NCBI GenBank assembly: GCA_030038195.1
Contig: JASHPJ010000131.1
Coordinates: 1-39,126, forward strand
Length of the DNA stretch: 39,126 bases
DNA from: Acidobacteriaceae bacterium
GTDB lineage: Bacteria; Acidobacteriota; Terriglobia; Terriglobales; Acidobacteriaceae
Direction: 5' to 3'
The notes below the pieces were generated by a model. The model made no database searches. It saw only the letters and a list, made by a program, of their open reading frames with translations, and was not told the DNA's origin. Of the stretch, positions 18,515 through 25,302 are shown one piece after another. How positions within the stretch are numbered: position 1 is the stretch's first letter; every line of letters starts with the position of its first letter. Both the position numbers and the translations under genes were made by a program.

Positions 18515-18943
18515 CTACGGCGCGTCAAGATTCAGGCTGATGTCGTTGAGCCAGTCGGCGATGAGGTCTTCGTCGCCGGGATCGAGCGAGTAGGCGTCGT
18601 TCATCAACAGCACCGTGGCCCAGACCACCAGATCGCGCTCGCTGATGAGCTCGAAGCGCTTGCGTTCCAGGGCGTTCACGATGTGCGCGCGGGTGATCAC
18701 GATGCCCGGCTCAGGGACGCGGAAATGGGTCTTCGCCGTGCGCAAGAGCGAATCGCCCGCCGCTATCCGGGGTTCGAGCGCGAACTCAAAAACGCCGGCC
18801 AGCGCGCGGCGCATCTCGTCCACACCAATCTCGAACAGGGCAAACCTGCGCAGCGTTTCGAGCTGGTCAACGGTGAGGGCCGGCAGTTGCGACTCCTCCG
18901 TTAACCAGGTCCTACCCTTGCGATTTGCGCCTTTTGTCCGCAT
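18515..18943 (-). CDS. conserved-looking cytoplasmic protein of unknown function
   Basis: 142 residues that I cannot assign to a family. There is no signal peptide or membrane span. The composition is acidic and helical, with a well-formed C-terminus (DPGDEDLIADWLNDISLNLD). The start given overlaps the end of the SET-domain gene by 32 bases; no good Shine-Dalgarno precedes it. A later start is possible, because GGAGGAG occurs at codons 15-17 (18889-18901). The overlap with the SET gene suggests a shared transcript. Confidence 0.65.
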   Translation of the reverse strand: MRTKGANRKGRTWLTEESQLPALTVDQLETLRRFALFEIGVDEMRRALAGVFEFALEPRIAAGDSLLRTAKTHFRVPEPGIVITRAHIVNALERKRFELISERDLVVWATVLLMNDAYSLDPGDEDLIADWLNDISLNLDAP

Positions 18944-19409
18944 TGCCTGAAGACTTATTATTACGCTTTTTCGCGGCCTTGCGCGCGACGGCCTTGCGGC
19001 GCTTGATTTCCTCGGGCGAGTACATCGTGCCGCGGCACTTCTTTGCGCCGCAATTGCAGATGGCCTCGTCTTCGCCGCCGTCGTAAAGGCAGTAGTCGTA
19101 GGTGATCTCCTCGCCCGCCGCGATGTTGCACAGGGCCACGATATACACGCGGCCGTCGATCTCCTCGGTCTCGCAGTTGGCCGCGCAGCTATGGTTTACA
19201 AACATTGCAGCCGAGTGCCCGTCGATCACCGTCGTGCCGTCGCCCAGTCCAAACAGGTAGGTAACGGGCGAGTCCTCGTAGCCCTTATCGGCCTCGTCCT
19301 TGGTCATCCTGTAGCCGGTATACTCGGCCACGCGCACGCCCTTGCGGATGGGAGTGGTGGTGTAGCAGCCTGCGGCATGAATCGCGGAAGAACGGATCAT
19401 CAGTCCCAT
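18912..19409 (-). CDS. SET-domain protein-lysine methyltransferase with basic tail
   Basis: Predicted S-adenosylmethionine-dependent lysine methyltransferase, 165 residues. The key SET motifs are intact: NHSC at 72-75 and EITYDY at 101-106. A post-SET cysteine group follows (CNCGAKKCRGTM, with C118, C120 and C125). These cysteines, together with C75, would bind zinc and complete the active site. The last ~30 residues (136-165) are very rich in Lys and Arg, like a nucleic-acid-binding tail. The ATG at 19409 is preceded by GGAAG; in-frame TTG 19421 and ATG 19400 are alternatives. The target protein is unknown. The downstream unknown gene overlaps its 3' end. Confidence 0.88.
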   Translation of the reverse strand: MGLMIRSSAIHAAGCYTTTPIRKGVRVAEYTGYRMTKDEADKGYEDSPVTYLFGLGDGTTVIDGHSAAMFVNHSCAANCETEEIDGRVYIVALCNIAAGEEITYDYCLYDGGEDEAICNCGAKKCRGTMYSPEEIKRRKAVARKAAKKRNNKSSGNADKRRKSQG

Positions 19410-19507
19410 GGAAATATGCAATGCTTCCTTTGCCGGAATTTCGGAGTCAATGCAGTGTGCGGCCTTCTGGACCGCATCGTACCATTGAAGGGGTGAGGAA
19501 ATTCAAA

Positions 19508-20251
19508 ATGAAATCGGCTGTTCGCGTCGCGCTGCTTCTGGCCGGCTGCTTGGCCGCGGGGCCGCTGGCCTGCGCGCAGGCCCAGTCGGGCGGCAACGCG
19601 AACGCGTCCGCATCCTCTGCATCGGCCCAGAAGAAACCGGCCGGCAACGCGCAGCAGCCCGCTGACGCTAATCCCTTTCCTGAAGACGAGAGCACTGTCC
19701 CGGTGCTGCCGTCAAAGAATACCCCCGATCTGCCGCCGGGCAGCTTTGGCGGACCGGACGCCGGCCACCCCGCTCTGCCCGCCGGCGATATCGATCCCGT
19801 GGCCAGCCCGGACGACGCGGGTTCGAGCGGCTCGCAGCCGACCTCCGGCTTCAGTTCCAGTGACAGCGGCGTCGGCAGCCTGCTCCCCGGCCCCGGCGAC
19901 AGCGAGACCCAGGGCAAGCAGGGACAGATCGAGCCCGAACACCACGAGACTGCCAAGGAAGACGAGAGCGTGGGCAAGTACTATCTCGACAGCAAGGACT
20001 GGCGCGCGGCCCTGTCTCGCTATCAGTCCGCCATGGTGCTCGACCCCGAGAATCCTGATGTCTACTGGGGCCTTGCCGAAAGCGCGCACCACCTGGGCGA
20101 CTACGCCGACGCGCGCGCCTATTATCTGAAGGTGATGGAGTACGACCCCGGCAGCAAGCACGCCAAAGAGGCCGCCAAGGCCCTCAAGGAGCCGGAGCTT
20201 GCCAACGCCAAGGCCACGCCGCCCGCCAGGCCCGCGCCTGCGCCGCAATAA
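19508..20251 (+). CDS. exported TPR protein, probable lipoprotein
   Basis: 247 residues. The N-terminus MKSAVRVALLLAGCLAAG is a signal with LAGC at 11-14, which could be a lipobox. A GTG at 19493 would lengthen the signal to a more usual 18 residues, but GAGGA fits the ATG at 19508 better. Residues ~25-150 are low-complexity (Ala, Ser, Pro, Gly, Asp). Residues ~155-225 carry about two tetratricopeptide repeats (KDWRAALSRYQSAMVLDPE and GDYADARAYYLKVMEYDPG). The end is Ala/Pro-rich. It is a likely envelope protein-interaction module; no enzyme activity is expected. Confidence 0.8.
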   Translation: MKSAVRVALLLAGCLAAGPLACAQAQSGGNANASASSASAQKKPAGNAQQPADANPFPEDESTVPVLPSKNTPDLPPGSFGGPDAGHPALPAGDIDPVASPDDAGSSGSQPTSGFSSSDSGVGSLLPGPGDSETQGKQGQIEPEHHETAKEDESVGKYYLDSKDWRAALSRYQSAMVLDPENPDVYWGLAESAHHLGDYADARAYYLKVMEYDPGSKHAKEAAKALKEPELANAKATPPARPAPAPQ

Positions 20252-20270
20252 GCGCCGACCCTCGCTGGAT

Positions 20271-20313
20271 GCCCCATCCTTGAATCGTTCTGTGATTCAA
20301 GGATGGGAAACCA
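20271..20313. repeat. intergenic hairpin element, member B of a family
   Basis: CCCATCCTTGAATC (20273-20286) pairs perfectly over 14 bp with GATTCAAGGATGGG (20294-20307), loop GTTCTGT. It begins 20 bases past the TPR gene stop. Its ends (GCCCCATC and GATGGGAAA, then CCAC) match member A at 15503-15561, but the inner arms are different and still complementary. Confidence 0.7.
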
Positions 20314-20390
20314 CAAACCCCGCCTCCTTTACACAAAATTACATTCAATTCCTGCACTATCGCATCAGGACCACCTGTGTCCGCACAACC

Positions 20391-20639
20391 ATGCCCAATA
20401 TCACAGTTACTGTCAGCGAATCCGCCTACCGCCAGGCCCGCGTCTGGGCAGCGAAAAACAACACCTCCGTCTCCGCTGTCGTGCAATATTGCATCGAGCG
20501 TCTTCCGAACCTGCCGATAGCTCGTAAAGCAGCCGTCGCAACTGCCCGCAGAGTTACGCCGCCACCGGTAACCGATGTCTCTACGCTAGCGCAGGCACTC
20601 ATCAACGGGCTTTCCCCGTCTACACCAGGCGAAGAATGA
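20391..20639 (+). CDS. ribbon-helix-helix (antitoxin-like) protein
   Basis: 82 residues. The first 45 match the ribbon-helix-helix DNA-binding pattern: a beta strand (NITVTVSESAYRQAR) followed by two helices with NNTSVSAVVQYCIERL. This is typical of VapB/CopG-like antitoxins, which repress their own promoter and bind a toxin. Residues 46-82 would be the toxin-binding tail. No toxin gene follows; the ATG overlapping its stop opens only a 19-codon frame. It therefore looks like an orphan. The frame extends upstream to 20199 but that part overlaps the TPR gene and the hairpin, so I start at the ATG. Confidence 0.65.
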   Translation: MPNITVTVSESAYRQARVWAAKNNTSVSAVVQYCIERLPNLPIARKAAVATARRVTPPPVTDVSTLAQALINGLSPSTPGEE

Positions 20640-20689
20640 GTGCAAGCTGTGAAACTGTGAAAGCATGCCAGCCGAATGAAATCAATCGG

Positions 20690-20805
20690 CTATAGCATTT
20701 TCAGAGATAATGTAATCCGAAGCCGAGAAGCCAAGTCGACGCGACCATCAGGGAGCGGCGACCTTGCACGATATGAAAAGGCCACTCTCTCTCTCTGAAA
20801 ATGCC
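20690..20805 (+). repeat. dispersed ~115-bp repeat, copy 2 (13-bp inverted ends)
   Basis: Near-identical to 4768-4881 in the same orientation. Its ends GCATTTTCAGAGA and TCTCTGAAAATGC are perfect 13-bp inverted repeats. The differences from copy 1 that I see are confined to the ends, at about 20707-20709 and in the CT run near 20783-20801. It is itself flanked by a further imperfect inverted repeat (20648-20660 against 20821-20833, 12 of 13). No ORF is inside. Confidence 0.85.
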
Positions 20806-20859
20806 GTAGGAGAAAAATCCTCACAGTTCCACAGTTTCTGTGAAGCCGTGGAGCACAGC

Positions 20860-21747
20860 TCAAAATCCGCTCCACCGCAGGTAAGCGGCGATGATCGGCT
20901 GGCCCCACAGCACGCTGACGATGCCGCCGATGCCCAGGAACGCGCCAAGCGGCAGCCTCTGCAGCGCCCATTCCTCGCTGTCTGCGCGCGTCGCTGGCAG
21001 TGCCAGCACAATAAGCGCAACCACCGAGCCCAGCGCTACGCCGAGAAAGAAAGAGAGCAGCGCGCCTTCGAGGCCGAGCCAGGCAGCCAGCATGGCCATC
21101 AGCTTGGCGTCGCCCAGCCCGATGCCTTCGCGCTTGCGGATGAGCTTGTATATCCAGCGGATGAGGAGGATGAGGCCGGCGGCGGCGAGAATGCTCATCA
21201 GCGAAGCGATAGCTGCCTGCAGATGCACGTTGTGGCCGAATGAAAAGATGGCAAGTGTGCCGCCGAACGGCAAGGGAATGATGCTGTATATAAATCCAAT
21301 TGCCATTCCTGGCCACGTTAACCGGTCCGGCAGCCAAAGGTATTCAGCATCAAGCGCTGCAAGCGCCACTAAAAACCAACAGAAAGCCGCCTGTCCAATG
21401 GTCCTGGCAGATTCGCGCAGCAGGGCAGGTTCTGGTAGCGCAGAGAGCGTGGGCCAGTCCAGAAAGCGCCATGCAATGAATGCCCAGAGCCCTCCTAAGG
21501 CCATCTCCACCAGCGGATAGCGCCAGCCAATCCACGCCTTGCAGGTACGGCAGCGCCCGCGCAGCGCCAGCCAGCTCAGCAGCGGCACATTCTCCCACCA
21601 CGCCAGCGTCCGCCCGCAGCTCCTGCAATGCGACCGCGGCCTGATGATGCTTTCGTCCCCAGGCCAGCGGCTCAGGCACACGTTGAGGAAACTGCCGAAG
21701 GCGAGTCCGGCAAGCGCGGCAAAAGCGGTAGCGAGAATGCGGATCAC
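20860..21747 (-). CDS. type IV prepilin peptidase (A24 family)
   Basis: Membrane aspartic peptidase that cleaves and usually N-methylates type IV pilin-like leaders; 295 residues from the chosen GTG. The N-terminal methylase-type region has FGSFLNVCLSRWP and two zinc CxxC pairs (C41/C44, C66/C69). The two catalytic aspartates are expected at D133 (LDAEYLWLPD) and D213 (GLGDAKLM). About eight hydrophobic segments follow the usual layout. The frame is open for 61 codons further upstream, but those are unlike the family. No clear Shine-Dalgarno marks the start. No pilin genes are nearby. Confidence 0.9.
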   Translation of the reverse strand: MIRILATAFAALAGLAFGSFLNVCLSRWPGDESIIRPRSHCRSCGRTLAWWENVPLLSWLALRGRCRTCKAWIGWRYPLVEMALGGLWAFIAWRFLDWPTLSALPEPALLRESARTIGQAAFCWFLVALAALDAEYLWLPDRLTWPGMAIGFIYSIIPLPFGGTLAIFSFGHNVHLQAAIASLMSILAAAGLILLIRWIYKLIRKREGIGLGDAKLMAMLAAWLGLEGALLSFFLGVALGSVVALIVLALPATRADSEEWALQRLPLGAFLGIGGIVSVLWGQPIIAAYLRWSGF

Positions 21748-22241
21748 TGGAAAGATTGAGTATACGATTGAGCGTAGGGAGCAGTGGTCTTCAGGCCACT
21801 GAAGAAGGAAGGGCTGGAATGCAAGCGGCTTCGCAGACTGCGCATAAACAAAATACGGAGCGAGGTGGCGGTTTGAACCGCCGCATACAGTTCGCCCAAT
21901 CTGCGTGGACTTTCCAGGCTGCGGAAACACTCGGTTTTGTTGTCCAGCCCCAGACTTGCTTTGTATCAGGGCACGACTTCAGTCGTGCCGAAAAGCACAA
22001 AATCGATGAGGCCTTTTAGAACCTGGGGGATGGTTCTCAGGAAAATGAGCCGGATGGTCGGCGTTTTTTCAGCAGCCTCTTTAGCCGCGGTTTTTGTGTC
22101 CTGCTTCCACAATCCACGCGCCCCCCGGAATACGGTCAGTCGCGGTCGATCCAATGCCAAAGCATTTCAAATCGACCCGCGGCTGAAGCCGCTCGAATCG
22201 CGTGATCCTCCCGCAGCCGGCTCAAGGTAAACTGGAGGTGC
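21748..22241. other. gene-free gap with four short palindromes
   Basis: 494 bases between the divergent prepilin peptidase and mazG without a believable ORF. Four hairpins occur: 21782-21801, 21867-21882, 21970-21989 and 22179-22192. Each has a centre of the TTCA or TGAA type (for example GGCACGACTTCAGTCGTGCC and GCGGCTGAAGCCGC). They look like members of one dispersed intergenic palindrome family. The sequence between them resembles decayed DNA. Only the last ~10 bases, with GGAGG, clearly serve mazG. Confidence 0.6.
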
Positions 22242-23165
22242 ATGGACCTTCCGCCGGCAAGCTCCAATCGAAAGGACTCCACGCCGCAAACCATCACTGA
22301 TCCGGCGCGGGCGGCTGCGCTTTTTGAAGAGTCGGCAGCCATCATGGCCCGACTGCGCGCCCCCGGCGGCTGCCCGTGGGATCGCGAGCAGAGCTTCGAT
22401 ACCATTCGCAAGTACACATTGGAAGAGGTTTACGAGGTCTTCGACGCCATCGAGCGGCGCGACTTTCCGCATCTGGCTGAAGAGCTGGGCGACCTGCTGC
22501 TGCAGGTGCTCTTTTACGCGGAGATGGCGGCCAACGAGGGCCGGTTCACCCTTGCCGACGTGCTCGATCACCTGAACCGCAAGCTCGTCCGCCGCCATCC
22601 GCACGTGTTTGGCGACGAGGCCTCAAAGGCCGCGGGCAACCGCGCCGACGTGAATGCCGACGTGGAAGGCTCGTCCGCCGCCGTGCTGCGCAACTGGGAC
22701 GAGATCAAGGCTGCAGAAAAACGGGCAGCCGCGCAGAACGACGCCGGCGGAGCAGGGAGCCAGTCGCGCCTGGACAGCGTCCTGCGCTCGCTGCCGGCGC
22801 TGGCCGAAGCGGCCAAGCTGGGCGCGAAGGCGCAGAAGGCCGGCTTCGACTGGCCGCACTGGCGCGATCTGCTGCCCAAGATTACCGAAGAGACGACGGA
22901 GCTTGAAGCCGAAGCCGCCTCCGGCGATCCGGCGCGCAGGCCGGCCATCGAGGCCGAGCTGGGCGACCTGCTTTTCACCGTGGTCAATCTTGGCCGCCAC
23001 CTGGGCGTGGATGCGGAGATGGCCCTGCGCGGCTGCAACCTTCGTTTCCGCCGGCGATTCCGCGAGATGGAGTCGTCTGCTCCACGCCCGCTCGAAGAGC
23101 TTGCTCCCGCAGAGCTGGAAGCGCTGTGGACCGAGGCCAAGCGTAAACTGGCTGCCGAGCCTTAG
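22242..23165 (+). CDS. mazG: MazG, nucleoside triphosphate pyrophosphohydrolase
   Basis: Hydrolyses (d)NTPs to NMP and pyrophosphate, a house-cleaning role; 307 residues. The first MazG domain (~30-130) has GGCPWDREQS, then EEVYEVFDAIE and EELGDLLLQV, which supply the metal-binding acidic residues. The second domain (~190-290) has EETTELEAE and AELGDLLFTVVNLGRHL. A longer than usual, Ala-rich link joins the two. GGAGG lies 5 bases before the ATG. The next gene begins 11 bp after its stop. Confidence 0.94.
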   Translation: MDLPPASSNRKDSTPQTITDPARAAALFEESAAIMARLRAPGGCPWDREQSFDTIRKYTLEEVYEVFDAIERRDFPHLAEELGDLLLQVLFYAEMAANEGRFTLADVLDHLNRKLVRRHPHVFGDEASKAAGNRADVNADVEGSSAAVLRNWDEIKAAEKRAAAQNDAGGAGSQSRLDSVLRSLPALAEAAKLGAKAQKAGFDWPHWRDLLPKITEETTELEAEAASGDPARRPAIEAELGDLLFTVVNLGRHLGVDAEMALRGCNLRFRRRFREMESSAPRPLEELAPAELEALWTEAKRKLAAEP

Positions 23166-23176
23166 AAGGTGCAGCC

Positions 23177-24016
23177 ATGATCCAGATCCGCGCCTGCAAG
23201 GGTCTCGACGAGTTCGAGGCCTGCGTGCAGCTCCAGATCGAAACCTGGGGCTACGACGAGAGCGAGATGATCCCGCGTAAAACCTTTCTGCTGGCGCAGA
23301 AGATCGGCGGACAGGTGATAGGCGCCTTTGACGCCGACAGCGGAATCGGCCCCGCAGGCGAGCCGCGCAGCGCGCTGGTGGGTTTTGCCATGTCTTTGCC
23401 TGGAGTGAAGACCGGCAACGGCCAAGCGCGGCCTTATCTCCACTCCCACATGCTGGCCGTGCGCGAGGGCTACCGCAACCGTGGCCTGGGCTTCCGGCTC
23501 AAGCGCGAGCAGCAGCTCGAAGCCGTTTCCCGCGGCATTTTCCACATGGAGTGGACCTTTGATCCGCTTGAAATCAAAAATGCTTTCCTGAATATCCACA
23601 GGCTGGGCGCCATCGTTCGCGAGTATCGGCCGGATTTCTATGGTGTATCCTCTTCTCGACTGCAGGGTGGGCTCCCGACCGATCGCCTTCTGGCCGAGTG
23701 GCAGCTTCTGTCTCCCAGGGTTGAGGCAATCCTGGACGGACGCCCGGCAGCCGCGCACAGTATCGAGGAGCGGATTCTGGTTCCGGCCGCCATCTACCAG
23801 TGGAAGGCCAGCAGCGCGAACCGGAGCCGTGCGCTCGCCGTTCAGTTGGAGAACCGCAAGAAGTTTCAAGAGGCATTTTCCCGAGGGTTGACGGTGGTTG
23901 GCTACTCTCTGGATGCGGAAGGAAATGGAATCTTCGAGCTGACAAACCTTGGCCAGCCGGAGCAGGTCTTCACATCTCAGGAACGCGAATCTCAGGAACG
24001 CGAAGAAAATTTATGA
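23177..24016 (+). CDS. GNAT-family acyltransferase (COG3375-like)
   Basis: Predicted acyl-CoA-dependent N-acyltransferase of 279 residues. The N-terminal GNAT fold shows LHSHMLAVREGYRNRGLGFRL cut here to the acyl-CoA-binding core RNRGLGFRLK. WTFDPLEIKNAFLNIHRLG further on is typical of the COG3375 branch. AAGGTG stands 6 bases ahead of the ATG. Its stop overlaps the next gene by ATGA (24013-24016), so the two enzymes are probably made together; this suggests succinyl transfer to amino acids. The C-terminus carries a perfect duplication encoding SQERE twice. Confidence 0.85.
   Translation: MIQIRACKGLDEFEACVQLQIETWGYDESEMIPRKTFLLAQKIGGQVIGAFDADSGIGPAGEPRSALVGFAMSLPGVKTGNGQARPYLHSHMLAVREGYRNRGLGFRLKREQQLEAVSRGIFHMEWTFDPLEIKNAFLNIHRLGAIVREYRPDFYGVSSSRLQGGLPTDRLLAEWQLLSPRVEAILDGRPAAAHSIEERILVPAAIYQWKASSANRSRALAVQLENRKKFQEAFSRGLTVVGYSLDAEGNGIFELTNLGQPEQVFTSQERESQEREENL
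23974..24003 (+). repeat. 15-bp perfect tandem duplication in coding sequence
   Basis: ATCTCAGGAACGCGA occurs twice in a row (23974-23988, 23989-24003). It adds five residues in frame to the acyltransferase C-terminus and lies just upstream of the next start, where it doubles a possible AGGAA ribosome-binding sequence. Confidence 0.9.
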
Positions 24017-25137
24017 GAATCGATGCAATCATCCTGCGCGAACTGCACATGCCGCTGGTGCGTCCGTTCGAGACCAGCTTTGGCGTCACCCACGAGCGGA
24101 GAGTTCTGCTCGCTGAAATCCACTCCGAAGGCCTGATCGGCTGGGGCGAGTGCACGGCGGGCGAGCATCCGCGCTTTTCCGGCGAGTGGACTGACAGCGC
24201 CTGGCAGGCGATCACGCAGGAGCTCGGCCCGGCCCTGGCCGCTGAAAACCCTGAGCATGGCGGCGAGTGCCCGCGCATCTTCCGCCCGGTGCGCGACAAT
24301 CCCATGGCCAAGGCCACGCTTGAAAACGCCATCTGGGATATTGAGGCGCAGCGGGAAGGCATCTCGCTTTCACGGCTGCTGGGCGGCGTGCGCGAGACGA
24401 TTCCGTGCGGCGTGTCGCTCAGCATTCAGCCGTCGATTCCGGCGCTGATGGCGATGATCGAGAAGGAGCTGGCTGCCGGCTATCAGCGCATCAAGCTCAA
24501 GTGCAAACCCGGCTGGGACGTGAAGATCTTTGAGGCGGTGCGCCACCGCTGGCCAGAGATTACCCTGAGCTGCGACGCCAACTCCGCCTACCGCATGCGC
24601 GACATCGATCACCTGGTGAGCTTTGACCACTTCGACATGCTCATGATCGAGCAGCCGCTCTGGCATGACGACTTCTACTTCCACTCCACGCTGCAGAAAC
24701 GCCTCGAAACCCCCATCTGCCTCGATGAATCGATCCGCAACCGCCGCGACGCGCTGGCGGCCATCGAGATGGACTCCTGCCGTGTGATCAACATCAAGCT
24801 GGGCCGCGTGAGCGGCTTCTCCGAGGCTATTGCCGTGCACAACGCGGCCCTGGAGCGCGGCATTCCCGTCTGGTGCGGCGGCATGCTCGAGTCCGGCATC
24901 GGCCGCGCGCATAACATTGCGCTCTCCACGCTCGAAAACTTCTCGCTGCCCGGCGATGTGTCGGCGTCAGCCCGCTACTTCACTGAGGACATCATCGAGC
25001 CCGAGGTCACGGTGTCGCCGGCGGGCGAGATTGCCATTCCCGATACGCCGGGCCGCGGCTACGAGGTGCGCACCGATCTCATTGAGCGGCTTACCGTGCG
25101 CAAGGAGACGATCCGGGCCTTTGCGCTGGTGAGTTAA
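24013..25137 (+). CDS. menC: o-succinylbenzoate synthase / N-succinylamino acid racemase (enolase superfamily)
   Basis: 374-residue enolase-superfamily enzyme. The catalytic pair is K161 and K163 (IKLKCKPG). The metal ligands are D188, E213 (MIEQPL) and D238 (CLDES), and the opposite lysine is K262 (NIKLGR). All are present. The start is an ATG overlapping the stop of the GNAT gene. Members of this branch make o-succinylbenzoate for menaquinone, racemise N-succinyl amino acids, or do both. The coupled acyltransferase argues for racemase activity; no other men genes and no desuccinylase are in the window. The gene symbol is given for the family, not as a proven function. Confidence 0.88.
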   Translation: MRIDAIILRELHMPLVRPFETSFGVTHERRVLLAEIHSEGLIGWGECTAGEHPRFSGEWTDSAWQAITQELGPALAAENPEHGGECPRIFRPVRDNPMAKATLENAIWDIEAQREGISLSRLLGGVRETIPCGVSLSIQPSIPALMAMIEKELAAGYQRIKLKCKPGWDVKIFEAVRHRWPEITLSCDANSAYRMRDIDHLVSFDHFDMLMIEQPLWHDDFYFHSTLQKRLETPICLDESIRNRRDALAAIEMDSCRVINIKLGRVSGFSEAIAVHNAALERGIPVWCGGMLESGIGRAHNIALSTLENFSLPGDVSASARYFTEDIIEPEVTVSPAGEIAIPDTPGRGYEVRTDLIERLTVRKETIRAFALVS

Positions 25138-25141
25138 AGGC

Positions 25142-25260
25142 AGGGATCAGTGGTCAGTTGTCAGCTCTTTTCGCGGATGGCCCTCAATCAGCGGCCTCAA
25201 CAAATTGCACCGGCACGGACTAACTAATCCCTGACCCCTGATTTCTGATCCCTGACCACT
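25142..25260. repeat. inverted nine-mers in the gap after menC
   Basis: AGGGATCAG and AGTGGTCAG overlap at 25142-25157. Their complements CTGATCCCT (25245-25253) and CTGACCACT (25252-25260) occur at the far side in the same order. The two stems are therefore alternatives rather than one hairpin. CTGACCCCTGATT nearby repeats the theme. It lies between convergent genes. Confidence 0.45.
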
Positions 25261-25302
25261 GGGGTGGACCTTGTCGCCGATGCAACGGCGGCCTGCGATC
25301 GG

